A DNA stretch of 64,000 nt from Haematobia irritans (taxonomy: Eukaryota; Arthropoda; Insecta; Diptera; Muscidae). Under the pieces are notes generated by a model. It searched no databases. It saw nothing but the letters and a program-made list of their open reading frames with translations, and was not told the DNA's origin. The position numbers and the translations under genes are program-made. The number at the start of each line of letters is the position of its first letter. Positions within the stretch are counted from its first letter, which is position 1. This document shows positions 10,311 through 23,289 of the stretch, piece by piece. The DNA is taken from the NCBI RefSeq assembly GCF_050003625.1, contig NC_134398.1, positions 195,989,700 through 196,053,699 on the forward strand. The letters are read 5' to 3'.

Positions 10311-11398
10311 GAAACCCAAGGAGTTAAATCGGCAGTTCGGTGTAATGGGGGCAATACCAAAACATGCAAGGAGACACAGTATTCAGCACATTTAATTGTA
10401 ATTCTAGAATCTAGACGCCAAATGGGAGGGGCGGTTTATAAGGGCACACCCCTTTATGGTCCTAGGCACACCTCTTTATGGTTCTAGAATACCTCTAGAT
10501 TTCCAATTTCAGGCAAATTGGTTAAAAACTACGGATTCTAAAAGCCGAAGAAGTAAAATCGGGAGATCGGTCTATATGGGGGCTATATCAAAACATGGTC
10601 CCATAATCACCATTTTCGGCACATCTCTTTATTTTCCTAGAATACCTCTAGATTTCCAATTTTAGGCAAATTGGGTAAAAACTACGGATTCTAAAAGCCC
10701 AAGAAGTAAAATCTGGAGAACGGTCTATATGGGGGCTACATCAAAACCTGAACCGGTACTCACCATTTTCGGCACACGTCTTTAGGGTCTTAGAGTACCT
10801 CTAGATTTCCAATTTCAGTCATATTGGGTAGAAACTACGGATTCTAAAAGCCCAGGATTTAAAATCGGGAGATCGGTCTATATGGGGGCTATATCAAAAC
10901 ATGGACCGATACAACCCTTTTTCGGCACACCTCTTTATGGTCCTAGAATACCTCTAGATTTCTAATTTCAGGCAAATCGGATAGACGCCCAAGAAGCAAA
11001 ATCGGGAAATCGGTCTATATGGGGGCTAGGCACCATTTTCGGTACACTTTTTGATGGTCCTAAAATACCTCTAGATTTCACGCAAATTGGATAAAACTAC
11101 AGTTTTAATAAGCCAAGACCCCACATCTGGAGGTCGGTTAATATGGGGACTATATCAAAACTTGGACCGATAGAGCCCATCTTCGAACTTGACCTGCCTG
11201 CAAACAAAAAACGAATCTGTGCCAAATTAGCGTGATTACAACAGACAGACAGACGGACATGCATATATCGTCTTAGAGTTTCTTCCTGATCAAGAATATA
11301 TATACTTTATATAGTCGGAGATCGATATTTCGATGTGTTACAAACGGAATGACAAACTTATTATATCCCCGTCACCATTCTATGGTGGTGGGTATAAA
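10311..11398 (+). mobile_element. Tandem-repeat element with 153-bp units and GAC-rich microsatellite tail (DINE-1/mini-me-like)
   Basis: The core GATCGGTCTATATGGGGGCT recurs at about 10565, 10718, 10870, 11008 and 11132, with a degenerate first copy near 10332. The main spacing is 153 bp, shortening to 137 and 125. The tail holds CAGACAGACAGACGGACATG (an RGAC microsatellite), ATATATACTTTATATAG, TTCGATGTGTTACAAACGG and a final GTGGTGGGTATAAAAA. DINE-1/mini-me elements of flies, thought to be Helitron-derived, carry such GTCY/RGAC and TA tracts. It has no coding capacity. It splits a 29-bp array, so it is younger than that array. Confidence 0.75.
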
Positions 11399-12750
11399 AA
11401 ATTGATAAAATATTCCGTAGAAATACAATTTTTACAAAATTTTCTATACAAATAAAATTTTGACAAAATTTGCTGTATGAATATAAAATTTTGAGAAATT
11501 TATGGATTGAAATAAAATTTTGAAAAATTTTCTATACAAATAAAATTTGAGAAAATTTGCTATAGAAATAAAATTTGAAAAAATCTTCTATAGAATTAAA
11601 ATTTTACGAAAATTTTCTATTTAAATAAAATTTTGACAACATTTACTATAAAAAATATATGTTTACAAAGTTTTCTATAGAAATGAAATTTTGTCAAAAT
11701 TTTCTACAAAAATAAAAATTTAACACAATTTTCTATAAAAATAAAATTTTAACACAATTTTTCTATAGAAAAAAAAATTACCATATTGAAAAATTTTCTA
11801 TAGAAAAAAAAGTTGACAAATTTTCTATAGAAATTAAATTTTTACAAAGTTTTCTATAGAAATAAATTGTGGACAAAATTTTGTATAGAAATAAAATTTT
11901 GAGAAAATTTTGTATAGAAATAAAATTTTGACAAAATTTTCTTCAGAAATAAAATTTTCCAAAGTAATAAAATTTTGACAAAATTTGCTGTAGGAATAAA
12001 ATTTAAAAAATTTTTGTATATAAATAAAATTTGAGAAAATCTTCTATAGAATTAAAATTTTAAGAAAAATTTCTATTTAAATAAAATTTTGACAACCTTA
12101 CTATAAAAATAAAGTGTTTACAAAGTTTACTATAGAAATAAAATTTTGACAAAATTTTCTATAGAAATAAAATTTTAACACAATTTGCTACAGAAATAAA
12201 ATAATGAAAAAATCTTCTATTAAAAAAATTTGACAAAATTTCTATTTCTATAGACACTATATTTTTACAAAATTTTCTATAGAAATAAAATTTTGACAAC
12301 ATTTTCTATAGAAATAAAATTTTGACAAAATTTTCTATAGAAGTACAATTTTGACGAAATTGTATATAGAAATAAAATTTTAACACAATTTTCTATAGAA
12401 ATAAAATTTTGAGAAAATTTTCTATAAAAGTAAAATTTGAATTTTGAAAAATTGTGTATAGAAATAAAATTTTGAAAAAATTTTCTATAGAAATAAAATT
12501 TGAGAAAATGTTTTATAGAAATAAAATTTTGATAAAATTTTGTGTATAAATAATATTTTTACAAAATTTTCTTCAGAAATAAAATGTTTACAAAATTTTC
12601 TATAGAAATAAAATTTTAACAAAACTTTCTATAGAAATAAAATTTCGAGAAAATTTCCTACAGAAAGAAAATTTTAACAAAATTTTCGATGGAAATAAAA
12701 ATTTTGACAAAATTTTGTACAGGAAAAATAGTTTGACAAAATTTTTTTGC
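11399..12750 (-). repeat. 29-bp minisatellite array, reverse orientation (right part)
   Basis: This continues the array at 9685 after the inserted 153-bp-unit element. It has many GAGAAAATTTTC and ACACAATTTTC variants and ends near 12750 in single-copy-looking sequence. Confidence 0.93.
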
Positions 12751-14149
12751 TATTTTTTCTGCTAAGTGGCTACCCTTCCCCTTTTCCCCATTATTTGAGA
12801 ATGTCTTTACTTAGTTCTAGAATATTATTTCGTAATTCCTTTTTTGTTTTATTTTTCTATTTTGTTCGTTCCAACAAAAAAAAAATGGAATGTCTTTTTC
12901 TTTTTTTTTTTTTCAAAATGCATATTTGATAACATGACCATGATGATGGGCATCAACCCTGTAGAAAGAAAAACACTATCAACGCATGTTGCTTATGGTT
13001 GTACTTAAATCTATCTATTGCGTGTCTATCTTTAGAGAGAATATGCCTGGAATTCAAGGTAATGGAAGTGACCTTATTCTATGGAGAATTCTTGTCAGTT
13101 GTTGTTTTTTGTTGTTGTCTCTTTTTAATTTGTGTCCATTGACTAAAGCTCCAAAAAATATAGTTTATGATGGCCTTTGACAAGTGTCTTAAGAGATTTT
13201 AGACATTTATGGCTTTCAAGGGACCATATCACTCTTCATCATATCGGAAGCATTTGTGTGTGTGTGTATGTGTGGCAATGGAATGGAGGAGGGTTCTTCA
13301 CTATGGTAATTCAATAGTTTTAGAACGAAGAAAAGATTCACAAAACTATCTCCAAGATTGAAATACATTCTCCATTAACATTCCTCTAATGTCTACACAT
13401 GAAAGGGAAGATTTTAAATTGGTGTTGACTTTCTCTATGTCTCTTTTTGTTCTTTTTAGTTTCTCTAGTTACCCCTCTTGGGAGTTATGATTTGTTTTCT
13501 TAATTAAATTTAATGATGCTATTTTTCAAAATAAAACTAAAAAAAATATTTCATTTAGATTATAAAGGCTATGTTGACTCATTGCTATATTGAAAAGTTT
13601 AGTTTTCAAAAACAAAAAAAAAAAATTGACATTTATTGGTTTTAATTTAATTAAAAGCATACCACCCCACCATTATAGAATTTTTCATCATCATTGATGA
13701 ACCCCAAGTTTTAGATGTTAGATTTTTTTTTTGATTTTTCAAAAATGATTTGTTCGCTAAGCATTGTTCAAACTATTGCCTTCTTAGAAATTTGATCTTT
13801 ATTAGAGTTGTGAAGAAGAAATCACTGTTCGTTTTGATTTCTGTGGATTTTTGTACGTGACTAATGGGTGACTTTTTTCGCATGGCTAAAATAAAACGAC
13901 TAGACAAAATACATAAGGAAGTGATTAAATCATTTTGCAAAATATTCATAAAGCAGGAAATAAAAAGAAGTAAGGAAAGTCCAAAGACGAGCAATGGCGA
14001 CTATATTATACCCTGCTCCATTTTGTAGATCTATATTGGTGATACCATCTCAATTTATTCAAATGCTCTATATATTAAGGTTTATATGGAAGAGGTCTTT
14101 TGGACTTCTACAAAATCTCTAGACTTAAAATTTAAATCAGCTACTACTC
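12751..14149. other. No gene recognised
   Basis: AT-rich sequence with A- and T-runs and a short GT tract at about 13253-13272. Its open frames of 60-73 codons have no recognisable domain. Confidence 0.5.
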
Positions 14150-14570
14150 TAGAGTGAGACACAATGTCAGTAAAAAAATTTTGGGAAATATATAAATTTA
14201 AAGCAATTTTTAGGCAACTTTGCAGAAAAAAAATTTAAAGCACTTTCATAAATGTCCTCCCAATGATGTTCTTTATTTTAACTACTCAGGAAGTTCTTTT
14301 AATTCTACTTTTTTGTTACATATACGTTAAAACAACACTGTAAGAATTAATAAAATTGTAGATTTTTTTTGTTGGAAAAAAATTCTAAATCCATTCTGGA
14401 AATATTGAGAATTTTTGAAAATACTTGAAGTCAAAAGTTTCGGACTATCGTTAGAACGCATTAAAAAGTATTAAAATTTATAAAAATTATTTATTTGGCA
14501 AAATATCGTAGAATTTTTTAATTCACTCCCACAACACTTAAGAAATGATGGACATCCGTCCTATGACAAT
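14150..14570 (-). mobile_element. Second copy of the ACCCAGC MITE, truncated at an array junction
   Basis: On the minus strand this aligns in order with 1970-2440: GTCATAGGACGGATGTCC, TTTTGACTTCAAGTATT, CCAGAATGGATTTAG, AAAGAACTTCCTGAGTA and GGAGGACATTT. The first 100 or so bases, including the ACCCAGC end, are missing. The sequence passes directly into 29-bp units at 14571. Confidence 0.65.
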
Positions 14571-14737
14571 TCTATAGAAATAAAATTTTGACAAAATTTT
14601 CTATAGAAATAAAATGTTGACAAATTTTTCTAACGACATCAAATTTTGAGAAAATCTTCTTTAGAAATAAAATGTTCATAAAATTTTTCTAAAATAAAAT
14701 AAAATGTTGACAAAATGTTCTATAGAAATAAAATTTT
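14571..14737 (-). repeat. Short 29-bp minisatellite array, reverse orientation
   Basis: About six units lie between the truncated MITE and the direct-repeat element at 14738. It is probably continuous with the array that resumes at 15277. Confidence 0.9.
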
Positions 14738-15276
14738 CAGTTGGCTAAGCTACTCTTGTAGTTTAGTCAACGCAATGGTTTTTAAGCTGAAATCAAAACA
14801 ACAAATATGATTTATGTACAAATCAACAATAACAAAACAGGACGAATGAAGTAAGAGAAACCACGCTCGAAATAAACCCAGCCAACTGCACTCAAATCGA
14901 TGATTTGATGGTGGCAAAGGAAAAGAGAAATGGTATGGGTTTATTTCGGCATAAGCCGGCTATCATAAACCTTTTTTCGGAAGGTTCAAGTGTGCTTCAC
15001 TTTGGGTTTGGTGAACTACCAGAATTTATTCTGATAATTGGTTGATAGTTTTGCTGCAAGTAAAGGATGCTGACTTGGAATGTGGTAATTCCGAAACGTG
15101 CGCCTATCAATAAATCTTGCAGTCTATAAGGCTTTGCCCAAATAAATTTGACAAATATTTTTTTCCTCTGTTGGTTAAGCTACACTTGTAGTTTAGTCAA
15201 CGCAATGATTTTTAAGCTGAAATCAAAATAACAAATATGATTGAAGTACAAACCAACAATAACAAAACAGGACAAA
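14738..15276. mobile_element. Element flanked by about 105-bp direct repeats, inside a minisatellite array
   Basis: Copy 1 (14741-14852) and copy 2 (15172-15273) share TTGGYTAAGCTACWCTTG, TAGTTTAGTCAACGCAATG, AAGCTGAAATCAAAA and CAACAATAACAAAACAGGAC. A third copy, alone, lies at 58330-58432. Between the repeats a 12-bp perfect inverted pair, GAAATAAACCCA (14869-14880) and TGGGTTTATTTC (14936-14947), could form a stem. There is no coding capacity. It could be two units of a 430-bp tandem repeat or a short LTR-like (TRIM) element. Confidence 0.65.
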
Positions 15277-17715
15277 AAAATTGACAAAATTTTCTACAGA
15301 TATAAAATTTTGAAAAATTTTATTTTTGAATTCTCTATAGAGGTAAAATTGGACTAAATATTCTACAGAAGATAAAATTTTGACAAAATTTTCTATACAT
15401 GTGAAATTTTTGACAAAAGTTTCTATAGAAATAAAATTTTGACAAAATTTTCTATAGAAATAAAATTTTGATCAAATTTTCTACAGAAATAAAATTCTGA
15501 CAAAATTTTCTATAGAAATAAAATTGTGATCAAATTTTCTACAGAAATAAAATTCTGACTAAATACTTTTGTAGAAATAAAGTTTTGGCAAAATTTTCGA
15601 TAGAAATTATATTTGACAAAATTTTCTATAGAAATAAAATGTTGAGAACATTTTCTATTGATGTAAAATTTTGACACTATTTTCTGAAGAAAGTTTTTCT
15701 GCAAATATAAAATTTTGACAAAATTTTCTATAGAAATAAAATTTTTGACAAAATTTCCATAGAAATAAAATTTTGACAAAATTTGCTGTAGGAATAAAAT
15801 TTTGAGAAAATTGTCTATTGAAATAAAATTTTGACAAAATTGTCTGTAGAAATAAAATTTAAAAAAATTGTCTATAGAAATAAAATTTGAGAAAATCTTC
15901 AATAGAATTAAATTTTTAAGAAAAATTTCTATGGGAATAAAATTTTGACAACCTACAGAAATAAAATTTTGACAAAATTTTCTATTAAAAAAATTTGACA
16001 AAATTTTTATTTCTATAGACATAAAATTTTTACAAAATTGTCTATAGAAATAAAATTTTGACAAAATTTTCTATAGAAACACAATTTTGACAAAATTTTC
16101 TATAGAAATAAAATTTTGACAAAATTTTCTATAGAAATAAAATTTTGATCAAATTTTCTACACAAATAAAATTCTGACAAAATTTTCTACAGAAGTAATC
16201 ATTTTGAAAAAATTTTCTATTGAAATGAAATTGGGACTAAATTTTTTGTAGAAATAAAATTTTGGGAACATTTTCAACAGAAATAACATTTTGACAAAAT
16301 TTTCTATAGGAATTAAATTTGACAAAATTTTCTATAAAAATAAAATTTTGAGAAAGTTTTCTATAGATGTAAAATTTTTGACAATATTTTCGATAGAAAT
16401 AATATTTGACACATTTTCTATAGAAATAAAATTTTGACAAAATTTTCTATAGAAATAAAATTTTGACAAAATTTTCTATAGAAATAAAATGATGACTAAA
16501 TTTTCTATAGAAATAAAATTGTGACCAAATTTTCTATAGAAATAAAATGTTGACCAAATATTCTATAGAAGTAAAGTTTTGACAAAATTTTCTATAGAAA
16601 TAAATTTTTGACAAAATTTTCCTTAGAAATAAAATGTTGACAAAATTTTCAAATAGAAAAAAATACTTCTATATAAATAAAATTTAAAAAAATCCATTAG
16701 AAATAACAAAATTTTCTATAAAAATAAAATTTTGAAAACATTTTCTATGGAAACATTATTTTGAAAAAATTTTCTATATAAATAAAATTTCTACAAAATT
16801 TTCCATAGAAATAAAATTTTTACAACATTTTTTATAGAAATACAATTTTGACAAAATTTTCCATAGAAATAAAATTATGACAAAATTTTCTATATAAATA
16901 AAATGTAGAAGAAATTTTTTTAGATGTAAAATTTTTACAAAATTTTATATAGAAATTAAGTTTTGACAAAATGCTTGTATAGAAGTAAAACTTTGACATA
17001 ATCTTAGATAGAAATAAAATTTTGAGAAAGTTTTTTATAGATGTAAAAATTTTGAGAAAATTTTCTATAGAAATAAAATTTTGACCAAAGTTTCTGCAGA
17101 AATAAAATGTTTACCAAATTTTCTACAGAAATAAAATTTTGACAACATTTTCGATAGAAATAAAATTTTGACAACATTTTCTATAGAAATTAAATTTGAC
17201 AAAATTTTCTATAGAAATACAATTTTGACAAAATTTTCTAAAGAAATAAAATTTTGTGAAAATTTCCAACAGAAATAAAATTGTGACCAAATTTTCTATA
17301 GAAATAAAATTTTGACCAAATATTCTATACAAATTATAGAAATAAAAATGTTGACGAAATTTTCTTTAGAAATAAAATTTTGACAAAATTTTCCTTAGAA
17401 ATAAAATGTTGACAAAATTTTCAAATAGAAAAAAATAATTCTATATAAATAAAATTAAAAAAAAAAATCCATTAGAAATAACAAAATTTTTTATAAAAAT
17501 AAAATTTTGAAAACATTTTCCATGGAAACAAAATTTGGACAAAATTTTCTATAGAAATAAAATTTCTACAAAATTTTCCATAGAAATAAAATTTTTACAA
17601 CATTTTCTATAGAAATACAATTTTGACAAAATTTTCTATAGAAATAAAATTATGACAAAATTTTCTATATAAATAAAATGTAGAAGAAATTTTTATAGAT
17701 GTAAAATTCAGAAAA
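15277..17715 (-). repeat. 29-bp minisatellite array, reverse orientation, with higher-order repeat
   Basis: Reverse-oriented units run for about 2.4 kb. A distinctive variant block (AAATAGAAAAAAATA, then ATCCATTAGAAATAAC) occurs at 16651 and again at 17423, 772 bp apart, showing multi-unit duplication. Confidence 0.93.
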
Positions 17716-19266
17716 TTTAAATATATTACGAATATTGCATTATACAAACGACTTTTATATATCACCTTAGAGAACTTCATGTGAAGTAAAATATAAGCCC
17801 ATTTGGATGTAAGTAAAAAGTAATCATTTGGGAAGAATTTCCAAATTTTTTTCGGTGGGAGGGCAATATATAAGACATTAACTGGTAGTAGGGAACGTTA
17901 ACTGCACAACAGTCTTGAATGCGCACCATAAATGGTACATGCATTTGTTGAATAAAAAATATAAAAGACAAGTATATTAATCAAATGTGCTATTGATTTA
18001 AAATTAATTTAAATTGATCCGAATATTTTGAAGCAGTTTGGATTGGATCGAACTGGATTAGCGTAAATTTATTACAATTAAAGTTGAAGTGAATTGAATC
18101 TAATCTTAGTTTGATAAAACAACAAACAAGTTTGATTAAAACAAATTTAACTTAATACTAAAACTCATGTATGCTCACTCGTTTTAATTTTCTTTTAACA
18201 TTTAGAATTTACTCTGAATGCTCATTTAAATTCAAATCCTTTGGTAAATTGAAGGATTTTTGAGTTACCTTGACATCAACCTATTCCATAAGCATGGTCA
18301 TGGTATAAACCATATCCTAAATACGGACTTTATGGCATGAATAGCTTCTCTTGAAGCTGAGCGCTTTTTGGAAAATCCTAGAAAAAAAATAAAGCATACA
18401 CAGCTTAAAAATATTTCAACATGGAGATTCAGCAACGAAAGATATTTTCCCTAATAATTGCATATTTTTTCTATGCAAAAACAAGAACCAAAATGCAACC
18501 TCAACTCCGGTTTGTAATGTTCTTCTTATTTCATATCTACAGATCCAACATTCAACTATCCACAAAAAAAGAGTAAAAATTCCCCATTCAAATGGAAAAT
18601 ATTAAAACATATTTGTCTCTATGGTGAATATAACGTTTTTCCATGTTGTTTGAAAAGTACAAATGAGTCTTGCTAACAGAAAAAAAAAAAAAAAACCCGA
18701 ACCTCAAGAAAAAAAAAAAAACGACCATACACACCAAATCACTTTTTTGACATTTGCCACAAAAAAACAGCAGATAAAAAACTTTATGATTCTTCTAAAT
18801 GAGGCTTAAGAATCGAACAAAAACAAAACGACGCACCACCATAGATGCCACATAAAACCAAATCTGCATGAAATCCTAATGGAAGCAAAAAAAAAAAAGA
18901 AAAGAAGAGGAATTCATGAATGACTTGTTCACAAAGAAGAATAATGATCAGAAGCAGCAGTCACTATTTACCATACAAAGGGCCAAGGGACAAGAGCACA
19001 GTACTACGAGTTCAGCAATTTTATATATCAGTGTAGATAGAAGAGATCTGAATTGACTTAATTGTTATAAAAAAAATTAGTTTAGATAAACAAAAAACTT
19101 TATTTCATCATCATCAGAAAAATTCTAAGATAATCTAACCATGTCCGTCTTTCTGTCTATTGCTATCACGCTACAGCCTTGAGTATCTATTTACTCTCAT
19201 GTCCGAATTCCAACCAACCCTTTTTCCGGGTGTATATATTATTCATATTATTCATTTAAAAAAAAT
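17716..19266. other. No gene recognised
   Basis: AT-rich sequence with A-runs at about 18680-18720 and 18887-18897. I see no coding region, RNA gene or clear mobile element. Confidence 0.5.
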
Positions 19267-21800
19267 TGGTAAAAGTTAATTTCTATAGAACATTTTGTCG
19301 AAATTTCATATCTATAGAAAATTGTGTCAAAATTTCATTTGTATAGAAAATTCTATCAAAATTTCATGTCTATAAATTTCATGTGTATAGAAAATGCTGT
19401 CAAAATTGTATTTCTATAGAAAATTTTTTTCAAAATTTTATTTCTATGGAAATTTTTTTTTTAAATTTCATCTCTATAGAAAATTTTGTCAAAATTTCAT
19501 TTCTATAGAAAATTTTGTCAAAATTTTACTTCTATAGAAAATTTTGAAAAAATTTCATTTCTATAGAAAATGTTGTCAAAATTTCATTTCTGTAGAATAT
19601 TTTATCGAAATTTCATATCTATAGAAAATTGTGTCAAAAATTCATTTGTATAGAAAATGTTGTCAAAATTTTATTTCTATAGATTTTTTTTTTTCAAAAT
19701 TTCTTTTCAATGGAAAATTTTTTCAAAATTTTTTTCCATGGAAAATGTTTGCAAAATTTCATTTCTATAGCAAATGTTGTCAACATTTCATTTCTATAAA
19801 AAAATTTGTCAAAATTTTATTTCAATAGAAAATTTTGTCAACATTTTATTTCTATAGAAAAAATTTTCAAAATATTTCTATAAAAAAATTTTCATTTCAA
19901 TAGAAAGTTTTATCAAAATTTCATTTCTATAATTTTTTTTCAAATTTCAGTTCATTCGAAAATTTTGCCAAATTTCATTTCTATAGAAAATTTTGTCAAA
20001 AGTTTATTTCTATAGAAATTTTTTCAAAATTTTATTTTTATAGAATATTTTGTCAAAATATTATTTCTATAGAAAATTTTGCCAAAATATTATTTATATA
20101 GAAAATTTTGTAGAATTTCATTTCTATACAAAATTTTGTCAAAATTTCAGTTCATTCGAACATTTTGTGAAAATTTTATTTCTATAAAAAAAATTTGTCA
20201 AAATTTCATTTTATAGAAAATTCTATCAAAATTTCATGTCTATTGAAAATTTTGTCAAAATATTATTTGTGTTGATTTTTTTTCAAAATTTCTTTTCTAT
20301 GGAATTTTTTTCAAAATCCCTTTTCTATGGAAAATGTTTGCAAAATATCATTTCTATAGAAAATGTTGTCATCATTTCATTTCTATAAAAAAATTTGTCA
20401 AAATTTTATTTCTATAGAAAGTTTTGTCAAAATTTCATTTCTATAGAATTTTTTTTCAAAATGTCAGTTCATTCGAAAATTTTGTAAACATTTTATTTCT
20501 ATAGAAAATTTTGTCAAAATTTTATTTCTATAGAAAATGTTGTCAAAATTTCACTTGTATAGAAAATTTTTTTCAAAATTTGTTTTCTATGGAAAATTTT
20601 TGTAAAATTTCATTTCTACAGAAAATTTTGTCAACATTTCATTTCTATAAAAAACTTTGTCAAAATTTCATTTTTAAAGAACATTTTATCAAAATTTCAT
20701 ATCTATAGAAAATTGTACCAAAATTTCATTTGTATATTTTTTTTTTCAAATTTCTTTTCTATTTTCTAGACAATTTTGTCAAAATTTAATTTTTATAGAA
20801 AATTTTGTCAACATTTCATTTCTATAAAAAAATTTGTCAAAGTTTCATTTTTATAGAAAATTGTGTCAAAATTTCATTTTTATAGAAAAATTTCATTTCT
20901 ATAGAAAATTTTGTCTACATTTCATTTCTATAAAAAAAATTGTCAAAATTTAATTTCTATAGAAAATTTTGTCAACATTTCACTTCTATAAAAAAACAGA
21001 ACATTTTATCAAAATTTCATATCTATAGGAAATTCTACCAACATTTCATTTGTATAGATTTTTTTTTTAAATTTCTTTTCTATTTTCTAGAAAATTTTGT
21101 CAAAATTTCATTTTTTATAGAAAGTTTTGTCAAAATTTCATTTTGATAGAAAATTTTGTCAAAATTTCATTTTTATAGAAAATTTTTTCAAAATTTTAAT
21201 TTCTATAGAAAAATTTTTCATTTCTGTAGAAAGTTTTGTCAAAATTTCATTTCTATAGAAATTTTTGTCAAAATTGCAGTTCATACGAAAATTTTGTGAA
21301 AATTGTATTTCTATAGAAAATTTTGTGAAAAATTTATTTCTATAGAAAATTTTCTCAATTTTGTCAAAATTTTATTTCTATAGAAAATTTTGTCAAAATA
21401 TTGTTTCTGTAGAACTTTTTTCAAAATTTTATTTCTATAGAACATTTTGTCAACATTTTACTTCTATAGAAAATTTTGTCAAAATTTCATTTCTACGGAA
21501 AATTTTGTCAAAATTTAATTTCTATAGAAATATTTGTCAAAATATTGTTTCTATAGAAAATTTTGTCAAAATATTGTTTCTATAGAAAATTTTGTCGAAA
21601 TTTAATTTCTATGGAAAATTTTGTGAAAATTTCCTTTTTATAGAAAATTTTGTCAAAATTTTATTTAATTAGAAAATTTTATCAAATTTTTATTCCAATA
21701 GAAAATTTTGTTAGAATTTTTATTTCTAAAGACAATTTTGTCAAAATTTAATTTCTATTATAAATTTTATAAAAAATTTATTGCTATAGAAATTTTTTAC
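19267..21800 (+). repeat. 29-bp minisatellite array, forward, TTTCATTTC variant
   Basis: Forward units, many carrying a private change: AAAATTTCATTTC instead of AAAATTTTATTTC. The array is about 2.5 kb, with many single-base deletions and T-run expansions. It ends at TTTTTTACCAAACACTG near 21800. Confidence 0.93.
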
Positions 21801-22337
21801 CAAACACTGTCTGGTGTCGCCAATGACATGGAGACCAACCACATCTTTCACTAAAAACCGAGTGACTAAAATGTTGACAACCTAAATGTGTGGCAGACTA
21901 CAAATCGATTTGTTGAGTTTTTGACTTTGTTTTTTGTTTGCTTGCGTCTTAAGATGTCATTTCAAAATCTAGGCATGGCAAATGGGCAAATGTGCAAATC
22001 TATTTGGTTGTAACTCGCATAATGAAGACAAATGTTGCATGTTGAAAGGCATCAGCATATGGAGCAAAAAAGTAATTAGACAAAAAATTATTTTTTATTT
22101 GGATGCCATCATCCATGGCAGGCGGCGGTATGCGCACATTCACAACTATCGAGGTGATTCTTCATGAAGAATGAAGGAGTAATTTCAATAGTCATTCAAA
22201 TCAAATGTGCCAAAAGGATAGACCATCATCATCATCAACACTAGCAACCGCATGCCACAACAATGAGCAAAGACTGAAAATTTTGAAGTTGCTGCAACAG
22301 CAGCAGCAACATCATTTGACACAAACGTCAACAGCTC
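21801..22337. other. No gene recognised
   Basis: Sequence with short CAT and CAG triplet runs (about 22225-22310). The 60-120-codon open frames are low in complexity, and the longest overlaps the MITE that follows. Confidence 0.5.
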
Positions 22338-22345
22338 ATAGTAGA

Positions 22346-23171
22346 CAGTGTTGCCAACTCCCCAAGGCCAAAAAGCACCAAAAAAAAAATACTATAAATT
22401 CTAACATACCACCTTCCACCACAAAATCGAAAATTAAATGCTCTACTAAAAAAAAAAAAAAATCCGAAGATGTTTTAAGAGGGGTATTAAGATCGAGTTT
22501 AGCCGCTAAACTAGTCATTTTAGCAAACTTTGTGAAAATTTGCTTTTGGTTATTCCCCATCAAGTCATAATAAAATTTGAAGCAAATATGCATAATTTTA
22601 TGCCCATTTTTACTGAAATAGTTTTCACTTTAGCGGCAAAACTCAAACTTAGTACTCACCATTATGAACCGCTATTCAAGTATACACCTTGATCAGTTTT
22701 AATGCTTTCGTCCAATTCATTTTGATCAGTGATGTTTTTCACCTTTCAAAATATTAATATATGGAAGGAGTCTATTGCTTATTTCAGTTGTGCGTGCTTT
22801 TGTGAATTTAATACAAACGTTTTTAATGACATCTTTACCAAATTCAAAAATTCGACACTCATCGCTCGACTTTCCTACAGAATACCCTAAATAACAATAT
22901 TAATAATCAATACCAACTTCCTAACAATCAAATTCTATATTTGGCAATAAATTTCAGTTTCTTCGGCTCTTAACAGTCTAATCAAAATTTTTGTATCAAT
23001 TAAACTTAATACTGTTCAAAATAAAAAAAAGCACCAAAAGCACTAAATGAAAATGCCACAAAGCACCAAGTTGGTGCTTTTTTTGAAAAGACACCAAAAA
23101 GGCAATTTGGTGCTTTTTAGAAATCAAAAAGCACTAAATTTGGTGCTAAAAGCACCAAATTGGCAACACTG
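22346..23171. mobile_element. hAT-type MITE with perfect 12-bp TIRs and 8-bp target duplication
   Basis: Left end CAGTGTTGCCAA (22346-22357) and right end TTGGCAACACTG (23160-23171) are perfect inverted repeats. ATAGTAGA flanks both sides (22338-22345 and 23172-23179), the 8-bp duplication typical of hAT transposons. Many copies of GCACCAAA or its complement cluster near both ends, as expected for subterminal transposase-binding repeats. The 826-bp interior has no transposase, so it needs a partner element. The intact TIRs and duplication suggest a fairly recent insertion. Confidence 0.9.
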
Positions 23172-23289
23172 ATAGTAGACATTGACTGGGGAAACATGCA
23201 ACCAAGCGCACATGCCATATTCACTAAACCAGCGATATAATGCAGTAGGTCTTACATGATAAGATCATCAACGATGATATAGGGAGGCC

